DNA from: Arctopsyche grandis
Lineage: Eukaryota; Arthropoda; Insecta; Trichoptera; Hydropsychidae
Reading direction: 5' to 3'
Length of the DNA: 64,000 nt
Assembly: GCF_051622035.1 (NCBI RefSeq)
Contig: NC_135358.1
Location: 13,578,001 to 13,642,000, forward strand
In this document: piece by piece, positions 36,110 to 47,417 of the stretch
How the letters are laid out: every line of letters starts with the position of its first letter
How positions within the stretch are numbered: the stretch's first letter is position 1
Position numbers and translations under genes: made by a program
Notes under the pieces: generated by a model
The model's database searches: none
The model's input: only the letters and a program-made list of their open reading frames with translations
Told to the model about the DNA's origin: nothing

Positions 36110-36470
36110 TTGATGGAAAAAAGTGTATGTGAACGACACGAGAGTATTGTCCTCGCGAGCACACAAAGTCAAGGTTTGCTCGTGGGTAATGTTGTGGTCA
36201 TCCGCGCAAGGGTCAAGGGTGCCGGTGGTCGCCGGCGAAGCCTCTCCAGGACAGACTGGCCAGAAGCCGGAGGATGTCGGCAGTCAGGGGGTGGGTGGGT
36301 GGGTGGCAGGCGAAGGGTGGAGGTCTAGGGGAGGGCTCACAGCGAGATGACACGAGGCCTCCCCCAACGTTGCCATGGAGACTCGTAAACAACACACGCG
36401 ACACTTGCGAACACCACAAACATGGTGACTCCTGGGAAACAAAAAACCACCTAGCTGTTTGGGCAAACAT
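36110..36470. other. GC-rich non-coding island with RFX site
   Basis: GC-rich, repeat-free except a GGGTGGGTGGGTGGG run near 36288-36304, with CG-containing words throughout. Open frames exist on both strands but none has domain sense or splice borders. Resembles a promoter-proximal or enhancer segment. Confidence 0.35.
36369..36382. promoter_or_regulatory. RFX X-box consensus match
   Basis: GTTGCCATGGAGAC fits every position of the X-box consensus RYYNYYATRRNRAC used by RFX factors, which in insects drive ciliary and sensory-neuron genes. No gene start was identified next to it, so function is inferred from the motif alone. Confidence 0.4.
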
Positions 36471-36935
36471 TTCCTTAATATTTCACTGGCGATTCACTTT
36501 GATATACGATACCCTATGTTACACTAGAAATAATGAGATACGTTCTAAGTACATTTGCAAAAAATCAATCCAAAAAACTACAACTGGATTCAATCATGTA
36601 TTAGTCTTCATAAATCGCTCTATTTTCAACTTATAATTTATTCCGTCTGAGATAACGGGTAAGTACCGACTTTTGTTTACATTTGCGCGGTGGATGGGTT
36701 TCGTACGGGGTTCAATCTGGTAATTTAATCCCCTGAATGAGTTTGCCTTAAGTTGAGATATATTTAAATTGCTATGTTGGGCCTGAAAATGGTAGTTTCA
36801 TCTAATAAAAATCCTTGAACCCGTTTTAAGATCAAATGAACAAATACATATTTGTGGTGTCACGACAAATCACTCACGGACTTTAAAATTTTCAATATAA
36901 AGGGTTGTCAAAAAAAAACGAATATGGGTAATACC

Positions 36936-37132
36936 GGTCTCCGTGACGGGCCGGAATGTGAAATGCCGGAAAACGCAAATATCGGAAGGCAAAGATCGAA
37001 AATCGAAAGATCTTAAGTCGATAGATCAAAAAAAAAAAACGGTGCTGGTAAACGGTACATACTCACTTAATTTGCGCGAGCAGGATACAAGAGGAACAGG
37101 CTTTTCCTCCTGTATTAATGTGCGCGCAAATA
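36936..37132 (+). mobile_element. Foldback family F, solo left half
   Basis: GGTCTCCGTGACGGGCCGGA, ATATCGGAAGGCAAAGATCG and CACTTAATTTGCGCGAGCAG appear in the same order as the left arms at 6343 and 51410. The right arm is absent, and at about 37133 the sequence passes into a LINE remnant. Confidence 0.7.
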
Positions 37133-37134
37133 TT

Positions 37135-37560
37135 CTTGTTAAAATTATGATGTTTTTTATCTTTTCTAAAAACTTCATAATAATAAGTAACATAATAACT
37201 AAAAGAAAACAAAAATATAGAAAAGATATTGAAAAAAAAGAATTACAAAAATCTTCAAGTTTAAGAAAGACTTCTAGCTTGTTTTTAAATATATTATGGT
37301 TTTCAGAATTTATTACATTGTTGGGTAGATTATTTCAAACCTTGACCGCTCTGTTTGAAAAGAAGGAATCTCTGATTAATTTATTCGATTTTTCTTTTTG
37401 GAGTCTGAGAGTGTGAGAGTCTAAGATGAGTGTTTTCATTGAACGTAATGAGTTTGGACGTAAGACGATTATTTATTATTTTAAAGACTTCGATTAAGTC
37501 GCTTCTCATTCTTTTCGTCTCAAGTGCTATTAATATAAGCCAAAATATTTTTTAAGTTTA
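37135..37560 (-). pseudogene. Degenerate CR1-like LINE 3' end (reverse transcriptase C-terminus)
   Basis: Minus-strand translation gives LETKRMRSDLIEVFKIINNR and, after frame changes, DSFFSNRAVKV followed by NLPNNVINS, the conserved C-terminal tail of CR1-type ORF2 proteins. Stops and at least one frameshift break it. Plus-strand open frames here are artefacts. Confidence 0.65.
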
Positions 37561-39622
37561 TTCATAAAACAATTTTCATATCAATCAAAGTGCCAGGGCA
37601 GCGACCTGCCCCGACCTGGCCCGATTACACCACTGATCAGCACTCAAACCAAAAACCAGTAGTTTGTGTATGAATAAACTAGTATGTTCATGAACGAACT
37701 GGAGTGAGTACTTGGACTGAAGTATATACAAAAAAATATTCGTTTAGTAGCTATTTGAGATAATATATGAAGAATCGAACTCAAACTCATCGGCTGATTT
37801 CCAATCACACGTTTTAAAAATAGCAAGTGTATATTGCACCATTTAAACCATTTAGAAACTCGACATAAAATAAACACGCAGGCGATGAGTGACATTTAAA
37901 TTAAGCCCCGGTTCCGTTTGTAGGTCCTTCAATTGAGTTTGACATTTGACGGCGATCGAAAATTACGTCTATCTTCATCACGTCACGATTTAAATTTGGC
38001 CACAACCAATCTATGTAGAAAGCATACACACTTAATGTATGTACATATATGTATAGTATTAGCTTTAATACTCATTGTTTTTTATTCTAAGTTAATAAAT
38101 GAATTTATATATAGTTTAGTTAAGGCATTCGCTATGTGTACTAGTGTATTTTTTCGGTGAAAACGAATTCCATTTTTTTCTTGAAATCGTAGTCACCCCA
38201 ATGCGTAAACTTGCTTCACTTAATATTTACTACCTTTGTTTATGTGTGGTATGCTTCTGGACACGCCCTGACACCCTAAAAATGTAAATTCAGATCTAAA
38301 AAGAGTCAACAAGTCGATATCTTCAAATGCAACAGTCCATCCACTCGCTGGAAAATGGTAACTATGCCGACAGGAATCGGTTAAACAAAGGCATAATAAG
38401 TACCCACGAAGAATTGACGCATTTTCGAATTTCTTTCGTGTCTTCTTTTTTTAGGTCACATCCCATTCCACTTTTCTTTTTTTTTCTTATTAATACTCAA
38501 TTTTTTCATTATTTATCAGCGTAATTTTGTGGCCACGTTGTAGAACGGCTGATTTATTGAACGACGAGCCGGTGTTCTTAATGTATTTTTGTTGTTTTCA
38601 GTGTTGTGCTTACACACAATACCAAATATTTATTCGTATTGTATAAAACCAATTTCGTATGGCATTAGGCCGTAAGGGTCAAAGTACCCGCAAGTGGCTT
38701 GACCTAAAATATCGTATTGTACTTGTCAATATTCACTATTGAAAAAAATGTGAGCTGAAAATCGAACGGAGGAATGACTCGTTTGTGTTTTTGAATAGAG
38801 CAATCTCTCTCAGCGAGCGAGTGTGTATCTGCGGGAGGCGTGATTAGTTTTAAATTTATTTTCGAAAAAAGTTTGAGAACCGCTCGTTTGTGCAAATCGT
38901 AAAAACTTCGCACATAACTTCCATTCGCCACCCCTGCTGAAAATTTACATATCCGTCGTAAAATACACGCTCTCCGTACAAAAACGTGTATCTGTCATAC
39001 TTCCGTTCGTTCTCGGGACAAAAATGAGTTTTCAAATATTACAAAAATAAATTAAAAATATAAATTACTAATGAAAAATCGTCTCGCTCAATTACATAGA
39101 AGAGCGCTTTTCCGAGAATTAATTTAAAACATTATTTACCCGGTAGTTTACATTCGAGTCCTGTTCAATTTCCATTTCAGAGGTTTTCAATCATGTCATC
39201 AGTGGTTCTAGTATCACATCTCGCATTCAAAATGTGCATCGATATGCTGAATATAAACCGGTACTTTCACGATACGTTTTTTTATCGCGACCGACATACC
39301 ATTTTATTGTTATCGTTCGATTATTATGCGATTGATGTACGAAAAATGTGCATTGCGAATGTTTGATATAAATTATGTATACGAAATCTGAATTTGTCGG
39401 ATAACGCTATCGATACCTCTCCCCAGTGTATATTTTCTATATGACATTTTGCTGTGAATATGATCCATATATTTCAATCTAAAAGATGGAAAAAAGAAGG
39501 TATTTTTTATTTTTAAATAATAATTAATAATTTGGAGAAGCCTTCTCTGCGGTACAAGAAAACCAACGGCCTATGAGGGACCCATTTCGGTGAAATTTTA
39601 GCAGAAAAAAATAATTAAAAGA
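37561..39622. other. Non-coding stretch left of the BEL element
   Basis: No supportable exon. Moderately complex sequence at 38290-38560 and 38640-39480 with CG-containing words. Nothing recognised. Confidence 0.45.
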
Positions 39623-39627
39623 TCTAT

Positions 39628-39858
39628 TGTTCCGACTTTTGTAATGACGTGTGGCAAACAGTCTTATTAACTGATTGTCGATTGGCATTATTGACGAGTT
39701 GGCATTAGTGTCGGCCCAAGCGGAAATACGCGACGGTCGAAAGAGTCACCGAGTAGACGGCGTACGGACAGCTTGTGTTCCGTACGCTCCGCTGGCCCAC
39801 CACGTGCAAATTTTACATTTCAATAAACTACATCAAACCATTATCGAAGTCTTTTCCA
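39628..39858 (+). repeat. BEL element 5' LTR
   Basis: Starts TGTTCCGACTTTTGTAATGA, ends TCTTTTCCA. Contains an AATAAA near its 3' end (TTCAATAAACTAC). A TG...CA long terminal repeat. Confidence 0.95.
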
Positions 39859-39861
39859 TGA

Positions 39862-39879
39862 TGGTCATTTCGAACCGGA
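39862..39879 (+). promoter_or_regulatory. Putative primer-binding site
   Basis: TGGTCATTTCGAACCGGA begins three bases after the 5' LTR. TGG is the complement of a tRNA CCA end and CGAACC resembles the T-arm. I could not name the tRNA confidently. Confidence 0.5.
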
Positions 39880-40390
39880 CACCAGTAACCTAGGCCACAA
39901 CACCAAACGGACAAACCAATAGGAAAAAACGTGGTCGAGAAAAAATGGATGTCAATTAAGAAATCGGTATCGTTCCTTTGTTACTATCCATACCTTTCCA
40001 ATACTAATAACATGTTTGCTTCTATTTCAGCAATATATTGATTGATGTACAGAGGTACATGACCGCGTGATTGACGCAGAAAATATATAAATAAAAACAT
40101 AACCTACAAAGACGCATGGGACACAGAGGTAATCCAAAATTATCGGAACGATCACATAAACATCGTAAAGGATATTCAAGTAAGTGAATGTATTCAATCT
40201 CAGGCAATCTGTTCAAAAGGCAATCATGTGGGTAGGTCAGTTTTTAAAATATGTTTTAAAGTATAACAATTAATTAACGCGATTGTATAAAATAATATCG
40301 CGCTACGAAGGAATGTTTCATCGGTCGCATCGAATTTCGTATTAAAAGTGTAAAATCAGATGTAGTGTAAAATTAGCAAAGCACGTGGCG

Positions 40391-40930
40391 AATTATACTT
40401 GTAGCCCCAAAGTGGCTTAAACCAAGTACATACCGGTATATTCATATACCGGCAGATCTCTTTGTTTCTTAATGTGTGTAGAAACTTTCTCCCCCCTCCC
40501 CCCTCCACAATAAATGTGGAATTATACTTGTAGCCCCAAAGTGGCTTAAACCAAGTACATACCGGTATATTCATATCGGTAGATCTTTGTTTCTTAATGT
40601 GTGTAGAAACACCCTCCCCCCCCCCCTTCCACGATAAATGTGGAATTATACTTGTAGCCCCAAAGTGGCTTAAACCAAGTACATACCGGTATATTCATAT
40701 CGGTAGATCTTTGTTTCTTAATGTGTGTAGAAACACCCTCCCCCCCCCCCCCCCCTTCCACGATAAATGTGGAATTACACTTGTAGCCCCAAAGTGGATT
40801 AAATCAAGTACATACCGGCATATTCATACATCGGTAGATCTCTTTGTTTCATAATGTGTGATGAAACAGTGGTGATTTAAAATAAATCACAAGACTTGTA
40901 GCCCCAAAGTGGTTTAAATCAAGCACCCAC
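40391..40930 (+). repeat. Tandem array of ~125-bp units in the BEL leader
   Basis: Units start at 40391, 40520, 40644 and 40773, with a decayed fifth near 40893. Each has TTGTAGCCCCAAAGTGG, ACATACCGGTATATTCATAT (with an ATACCGGTAT palindrome), AGATCTTTGTTTCTTAATGTG and a C-tract of 8-17 bases. It lies upstream of the gag start, inside the transcribed leader. Confidence 0.9.
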
Positions 40931-41118
40931 CAATTTAGGGTTGTTATTTCTTCCAAAATATGTTGGATAGATTCTGGTGATAATAGTTAAAGTAGAATAT
41001 TAAGATTCACGGTGAATCATTGAATATTATTACCTTATCTCTACGAATAGTTCAATTGACAGCTATAGTAGAGAATAACTGTATTTATGAGACGAAATAG
41101 TGCAACTTTCTGAAACAA

Positions 41119-44100
41119 ATGTCAAGTGCTGAAAACGAGGTAATAGAAGCTTCGACTTCCCAGTCGCATAAAGGTCGAAATCCAACTAGGGACGTAGAAC
41201 CTATTAGAGACAGGTCAAGCTCTAGAATACATCAGACTCGAAGTCAGACTCAATCGATAAAAACATTAGCGAAAGAAAATAAAGTAGAAGTTACAATGAC
41301 GTCAATAGAATTAAGGTATTCGGGCGCGTTTAAAAGACTACAGGAGAAAATAGACAGAATCTCCGAAATAAATGAAGGACAGTATCAATTTATTGAAAAA
41401 GCATACGACTATCTCCAAAAACTCCATTATGAGTATTTAGACAACATCACAGATATAGAGCAGGCGGATCAAATAGACGAAGAGTTCTACATAATCACAA
41501 TGACAATTCAAAATCTTAAAGCAGCATTAGAGAGACAATCCATTCAAGATTGTAAACTGAAGGTAGAGCAAGCAACAATTAAATTTGCTAGAGATAAGTT
41601 ACCGACGTTAACCATTCCCACATTTCAGGGAGATCCATCTGAATGGCAATCGTTTCAACAAGCTTTTAAGAATATAATAGGAAACAAAACGGAATATTCG
41701 AATGTCACGAAATTGCAATATTTGCATCAATCCTTAATCGGTCCCGCTTTGGCAGCTGTATCAGGTTTAGATATTAGCTCAGACAATTACGAAATAGCTT
41801 GGAGTATTTTAGACAAGCAATATAATTTACCAAGACTTAATCTCAAAACTAGGATTAATTCACTTTGTGACTTAAAATTAATCACAAGAGAATCACATAT
41901 CGAATTGAGAAATCTATTGAATCAGGTAACAGTGTGTATTAAAAACATTGAATCGTTGGGTTACGCGAGAGAAATTTTAGATCCATGGGTAACATGTTTA
42001 GTTCTAAGGAAATTACCTTTTAATATAGTAAGAGACTGGGAAATATCGCTGGTTAGCAGAGAAATGCCACCATATGAAAGTTTAGAGACATTCTTGCAGA
42101 ATAGATGTAATGTATTACAATCTACTGCATCTGTAACTACGGTGAAGGAATTCCCTCATAGTCGTCAAAGAATCATGAGAACTCATGTCGCGAACAAAAA
42201 CCCATCAAGTAAGGTAAACGCATGCGCATTCTGTCGAAATAATCATTTCATAGGCAAATGTGATAAATTCAAAGCAAAATCCAGTATGGAAAGAAATGAA
42301 TTCGTTAAATCTAATAACATGTGTTTTAAATGTTTAAATTCATCGCATAAGATAACAAATTGCAAGTCTAACTATAATTGCTTAAGGTGCAAACAAAACC
42401 ATCACACTTTGTTGCATCAGGACGATACATTTAGTTCCAATAATACGGGAAGGAAGTCAATTAATGCTCATTCTACTCATTTCTCTCAAAGGGAGATAAT
42501 TTTACCGACGGTACAAGTAGACATTATAACGTCCAATGGAACGGTCGTTAAGGGTCGCACATTATTAGATTCCGGCTCACAAGTCAACTATGTTACCACA
42601 TCTTTCGCTAAGAAGAATAACTTCAAATTAGAGAAAATCTCTCAAAAAATTGTAGGTATCGCTAATCAAGAAAGTAGCATTCGTCACATCACCAAGGTGA
42701 CCATAAGGTCTTCAACCACTAATTACTCAACCAAAGTGTTGTGTTTGGTATTACCAGAAATTACTGGCGAAATTCCAACTGTGAAACTGGATCAACAGTT
42801 AATTTCAATACCAGCGGGAATCAAGTTATCAGATCCCCTTTGGAATAAACCGACGCCAATCGATTTATTGCTCGGCGCCGAGATTTGCGTTCATGCTATG
42901 AAAGCAGGAACCATCCAGTTAGGAAAAGGTATGCCTATCTTAAAGGATACCGAATTCGGATGGACAATAGTTGGTCCATATCCCGAAGTAAATAATGCTC
43001 CAGGGAAGAGCCACATAGGCTTAAGTCAATTAGACAGTCACATTCAAAACTTTTGGATGATCGACCAGGTTCCTATGGTAAAACATCAATCTCTTGAGGA
43101 GAAAAGATGTGAGGAACATTTCCAAGCACACACATCACGAGATAAAAACGGTAGATTTTGTGTAGCTTTACCATATAAAAATTCCCCGGTAGTATTAGGA
43201 AGTTCATTGCACATTGCGGAGAAAAGACACAAAACTTTGGAAAGACGTTTTTTAGCCAATAATAATTTAAAAATGGAATACAATAAAGTTTTAGAAGAGT
43301 ACATAAATTTAGGACATATGTCAGAGTGTGAACCTCCGGAGGCACATGAGGTTCATTGTTATTTACCTCATCACGTCATGGTTAAGGAGTCTAGCCTTAC
43401 CACTAAATATCGTGTAGTTTTTGATGCGTCCGCAAAGACAACGTCTAATATCTCACTAAATAATATTTTGATGGTGGGACCTAGTGTCCAATCAGATTTG
43501 TTAAGTTTACTACTCAACTTTCGACTCCATAAATACGTGATTACTGCGGATATTAAGCAGATGTACCGACAGATTCAAATAGCAGAGAAAAATAAAAATG
43601 TACAACGAATCATTTGGCGAACAGATCCCCAGAGTAAATTCAAGCATTACAAGCTTAATACAGTAACATTCGGAACTGCTTCAGCCCCATTTTTAGCTAC
43701 TAGATGTCTAAATCAGTTAGCAGAGGAGAATAGAAACAAATATCCCATCGCTAGTAAAGTGATCGAACGTGATTTTTATGTTGATGATTTGCTCACGGGA
43801 ACTAATACTATTGAAGCTGGTAAATTATTAAAGGTTCAACTGGAAACCATATTATTATCAGCCGGTATGCCCTTAAGCAAATGGACATCGAACAACTCCG
43901 ATATAATCACGGATGTTAAAGCTGACGATTGTTCAGATTTTAACTTCTCTAACGAATCACACAAAACTTTAGGTTTATTTTGGAAACCGCGGGAAGACGT
44001 TTTTGTATTTAAGGTTCAAACCGAAGTCGAGACTGAAAATATAACAAAAAGAAACTTTTTATCAGTAATTAGTCAGATCTTCGACCCATTAGGACTATTA

Positions 44101-46380
44101 TCTCCATTGTTAATTAATTATAAGATATTAATGCAATCTGTCTGGCAACAAACCATTGGTTGGGATGAATTCATTCCTCAGACAATCTTCAAAAAATGGA
44201 AAGATTGTCAATTATCCAATACAGTCATGAAACTTTATAAAATTCCTAGATTGATAATACTAAATAATGTCATTAATATACAGGCACACGGATTTTGTGA
44301 CGCATCCGAGAAAGCTTATGGTGCTTGTATTTATGTAAAATGTACTGATCAATTGGGAAATTCCAAATGTCATCTTGTGTGTTCTCGTTCGAGAGTCGCT
44401 CCGCTCAGTTTTGTAACTATTCCGCGTTTAGAGCTGTGCTCCGCTATGTTATTATCAAAGTTAATGAAGTCAACAATAGACCAATTAACAATTCATATTA
44501 ATGAAAAATATTATTGGACGGATTCAACCGTCGCATTGCATTGGATTAGAGGAGAGTCATGTAAATGGACCACCTTCGTTGCCAATCGAGTGGCCGAAAT
44601 CCAATCAATATCTCAACCCATTGAGTGGTACCATGTCTCCTCTACAGACAATCCAGCAGATTTAATTTCTCGAGGGACTCAACCATCAGAATTAAATCAT
44701 AATTCGTTATGGTGGGACGGCCCTAGTTGGTTGAAATTAGACGAATCACGATGGCCTCGAAGACCTCCTGAGATCACAATAGATCTTCCAGAGAGAAGGG
44801 TAGTCACTAACGCTACCCTTGTGAGGGAAAATAATTGGATAGATAAATATTCTCATCTTCCAAGACTCCTTCGAGTTTTATCATATGTTCGTCGGCCACT
44901 AAGGAATAAACAATTAAACGTTAAAGAAAATAACGAACCGTCCGCTTTAGAATTAAAAGATGCTTTAAATAATTTGATAAGGTTATCGCAAATGGAATCA
45001 TTTCCATTGGAATATCGTTTGCTGAGCAAGGGACATCCAATTCCCAGTAGCAGTAAATTAGCTAAATTGTCCCCTCTATTCCACGAGAATTTAATTTGTG
45101 TTGGAAGTAGACTTCCTCTGGGAACAACTCTATCAACGTCACCCATTATCTTGTCAAATAAGCATAAACTTACACACATGATTGTCCGAGATGCGCACTT
45201 GAAATATATTCACTTGGGTACTCAAGCCTTACTGTCGTTATTGCGGCAGACCTATTGGCCATTGGCCGGACATAATACTGTCAAAGGAGTGGTGCGTTCA
45301 TGTGTCATTTGTTTCAGAAATAAACCACTGTCACACAATAGATTAATGGGATTACGCCCGCTTGAACGTACCACTGCGAATTTTCCTTTCAGTCATGTGG
45401 GGATAGATTTCGCAGGACCTTTTCCTGTGAAGAGTGGTTGCAATAAGAATTCTAAGATAATTAAGGGTTACGTTTGTGTCTTTGTGTGTTTTTCCAGTAA
45501 GGCAGTTCACTTGGAACTTGTCGGAGACTTAACGAGTTCAAATTTCTTAAATTGTTTAAGAAGATTCGTAGCCAGACGTGGCAGGCCCAATACGATATAT
45601 TCCGACAATGCTACTAATTTTGTCGGTGCAAGTCGTGAACTCGTTAATTTAGTAAAATTAATTTACGAACGTCCTCATGAGGAGAAGCTACTACGGTATG
45701 TAGCCTCCGAAGGGATTCGTTGGAAGTTTAACCCGCCAAGGGCGCCTCACATGGGAGGGCTGTGGGAAGCAGCGGTTAAATCCATGAAGATTCATTTAAA
45801 CAAGGTGTTAAAGGCCACCACCTTAAATTTCGAATCATTTTGTACGGTATTGACTCAAATAGAAGCTTGCATGAATTCCCGTCCTCTTAGTCCCTTGTCT
45901 TCGGATCCACTAGACCTTTTACCCCTCACACCTGGACATTTCTTAATTGGCAGATCCTTACTCGCTCTTCCAATGGAGGTTAAATATAACACTAATGTCC
46001 ATGCCAATCTGCTTCAGATACAATTGACCACAGCAGCATTTTGGAAACGTTGGTCGGCGGAATATTTACATTCTTTGCAGTTACGACACAAATGGAAGAA
46101 GGACTCGAGCAACAATCTGAGTGTGGGTCAAATGGTCCTGTTAAAGGAGGAACACATGCTGCCAACCCGATGGGTCTTGGGTCGAGTCACTAAATTGTAT
46201 CCCGGACCAGATGGCAGAGTTCGAGTCGTCGACGTCTTTACTGCCAGCGGAGAGTTTCGTCGGTCCAGTCATCTAGTGGCGCCATTGCCGATTCTACCAC
46301 AAGGACCACTTGACAGGAAGGAAGATCAGCAAGAGGGAGGAGAAACAGCAGCTTCAATTCCGTCAACTTCGGTAGCTTAG
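41119..46380 (+). CDS. BEL/Pao gag-pol polyprotein, 1753 aa, intact
   Basis: One uninterrupted frame. A gag-like DUF1759 region (PTFQGDPSEWQSFQQAFKNI, about residues 168-340) comes first, then zinc knuckles (C369-x2-C and C402-x2-C types). Aspartic protease is at LLDSGSQVNYV (D484). Reverse transcriptase has FYVDDLLTG near residue 886. RNase H-like/Pao region is at GFCDASEKAYGACIYV near 1060. The integrase HHCC zinc region is near 1359, catalytic residues lie in GIDFAGPF, YSDNATNF and GGLWEAAVKS, and a C-terminal DUF5641-like segment follows. The order protease-RT-RNaseH-integrase and the Pao-type motifs place it in BEL/Pao. No frameshift or stop, so it looks functional. It belongs to the transposon, not the host gene set. 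Confidence 0.96.
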   Translation: MSSAENEVIEASTSQSHKGRNPTRDVEPIRDRSSSRIHQTRSQTQSIKTLAKENKVEVTMTSIELRYSGAFKRLQEKIDRISEINEGQYQFIEKAYDYLQKLHYEYLDNITDIEQADQIDEEFYIITMTIQNLKAALERQSIQDCKLKVEQATIKFARDKLPTLTIPTFQGDPSEWQSFQQAFKNIIGNKTEYSNVTKLQYLHQSLIGPALAAVSGLDISSDNYEIAWSILDKQYNLPRLNLKTRINSLCDLKLITRESHIELRNLLNQVTVCIKNIESLGYAREILDPWVTCLVLRKLPFNIVRDWEISLVSREMPPYESLETFLQNRCNVLQSTASVTTVKEFPHSRQRIMRTHVANKNPSSKVNACAFCRNNHFIGKCDKFKAKSSMERNEFVKSNNMCFKCLNSSHKITNCKSNYNCLRCKQNHHTLLHQDDTFSSNNTGRKSINAHSTHFSQREIILPTVQVDIITSNGTVVKGRTLLDSGSQVNYVTTSFAKKNNFKLEKISQKIVGIANQESSIRHITKVTIRSSTTNYSTKVLCLVLPEITGEIPTVKLDQQLISIPAGIKLSDPLWNKPTPIDLLLGAEICVHAMKAGTIQLGKGMPILKDTEFGWTIVGPYPEVNNAPGKSHIGLSQLDSHIQNFWMIDQVPMVKHQSLEEKRCEEHFQAHTSRDKNGRFCVALPYKNSPVVLGSSLHIAEKRHKTLERRFLANNNLKMEYNKVLEEYINLGHMSECEPPEAHEVHCYLPHHVMVKESSLTTKYRVVFDASAKTTSNISLNNILMVGPSVQSDLLSLLLNFRLHKYVITADIKQMYRQIQIAEKNKNVQRIIWRTDPQSKFKHYKLNTVTFGTASAPFLATRCLNQLAEENRNKYPIASKVIERDFYVDDLLTGTNTIEAGKLLKVQLETILLSAGMPLSKWTSNNSDIITDVKADDCSDFNFSNESHKTLGLFWKPREDVFVFKVQTEVETENITKRNFLSVISQIFDPLGLLSPLLINYKILMQSVWQQTIGWDEFIPQTIFKKWKDCQLSNTVMKLYKIPRLIILNNVINIQAHGFCDASEKAYGACIYVKCTDQLGNSKCHLVCSRSRVAPLSFVTIPRLELCSAMLLSKLMKSTIDQLTIHINEKYYWTDSTVALHWIRGESCKWTTFVANRVAEIQSISQPIEWYHVSSTDNPADLISRGTQPSELNHNSLWWDGPSWLKLDESRWPRRPPEITIDLPERRVVTNATLVRENNWIDKYSHLPRLLRVLSYVRRPLRNKQLNVKENNEPSALELKDALNNLIRLSQMESFPLEYRLLSKGHPIPSSSKLAKLSPLFHENLICVGSRLPLGTTLSTSPIILSNKHKLTHMIVRDAHLKYIHLGTQALLSLLRQTYWPLAGHNTVKGVVRSCVICFRNKPLSHNRLMGLRPLERTTANFPFSHVGIDFAGPFPVKSGCNKNSKIIKGYVCVFVCFSSKAVHLELVGDLTSSNFLNCLRRFVARRGRPNTIYSDNATNFVGASRELVNLVKLIYERPHEEKLLRYVASEGIRWKFNPPRAPHMGGLWEAAVKSMKIHLNKVLKATTLNFESFCTVLTQIEACMNSRPLSPLSSDPLDLLPLTPGHFLIGRSLLALPMEVKYNTNVHANLLQIQLTTAAFWKRWSAEYLHSLQLRHKWKKDSSNNLSVGQMVLLKEEHMLPTRWVLGRVTKLYPGPDGRVRVVDVFTASGEFRRSSHLVAPLPILPQGPLDRKEDQQEGGETAASIPSTSVA

Positions 46381-47417
46381 TTTAACCCGAAGACACTACC
46401 CCCAACTCATATTACTTATTAGATGTAATCATGAGTTTAAATCATTCAATGTTAATAGTAGTACTCCGTAATTCACTTTAATTGTGTTGTGTGTATAATT
46501 TAAGCTATTTTCATTTTAACATTCGGCAGTATATATCTCCGAATTTAATCTAATCATTTTGTCTTTATAATATAAGACTTGTCTCATGTCATCACTCGGA
46601 AGGATTATATCCGAGTTTAAAATAAACTGTTCAAATTTGACAGTTAAAATTAGATTCATGATTTGTTAATGTTAGTCTCCAAGCCACACTTAATGGAGCA
46701 TCTTAAATTATTTCATGTCTACTTAATTATAACCTGCCGGGAGTCATCCGCAGGTCTTATGTTTCTTGTTATGAAAACGTAAGTTAACTCTTACTGTTTA
46801 TAGTATTTATGTGAATCATAGAATAAGTAAATATTATAATACTGAACATTTCGATGTTTAACGTAGAGACATCTATAATCATAGTTCGCCTTCATTTCCT
46901 GCTTGTAGGAATGAATGAATGACTTTCCAATTTACTTTTAATTTAGCAATGTTTGTGCTACTTGTTGATGAAATCAAGTTAACTTAGGAGCATTACACTC
47001 ACTAATCAAGTTTAGTTGATCGGTAATAGCTGATCTGTCTTGACAACTGTAACAGTGTCAACATTGTATTGTCTAAGTTAACATCAAGATGAGGAATGCT
47101 TAAGTTTTAAACCATATACAGTCCACTCTCTCTTCTTTAAAGTAAACTTATCTTGTAATGCTTATTCACAGCTTCAAAGGAGATTTCAAAAATTTTAATG
47201 TAAATAGAAACAACATTCACCAGAGGTATACCTATAAGTTGAAATATTACTGAACCAATAAATTGATTTTATCCTCACACTGGATGAGGCAAAGGTTTCA
47301 TTATTCACCCTCTATTTAATTATTTTAAGAGCTATGATTTATTGTAAACGACTCGTCAGTAATGCTGTAACTCTGTAGAATAACTGTATTGTTCAACAGT
47401 TTTCCTATGTGGGACTA
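46381..47417 (+). other. BEL element 3' non-coding region
   Basis: About 1 kb between the polyprotein stop and the 3' LTR, AT-rich without an env-like frame. No clean polypurine tract is visible directly before the LTR. Confidence 0.7.

Noticed and set aside
36943..37416. 157-codon plus-strand frame
   Set aside because: It runs through a foldback arm and then the antisense of a LINE remnant whose minus-strand translation is clearly reverse-transcriptase derived.
40356..40854. Small frames in the BEL leader repeats on both strands
   Set aside because: They are repeated because the DNA repeats; C-tract length differences break the frame between units.
46381..47417. Possible env gene of the BEL element
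   Set aside because: No frame of meaningful length; the region is AT-rich non-coding.
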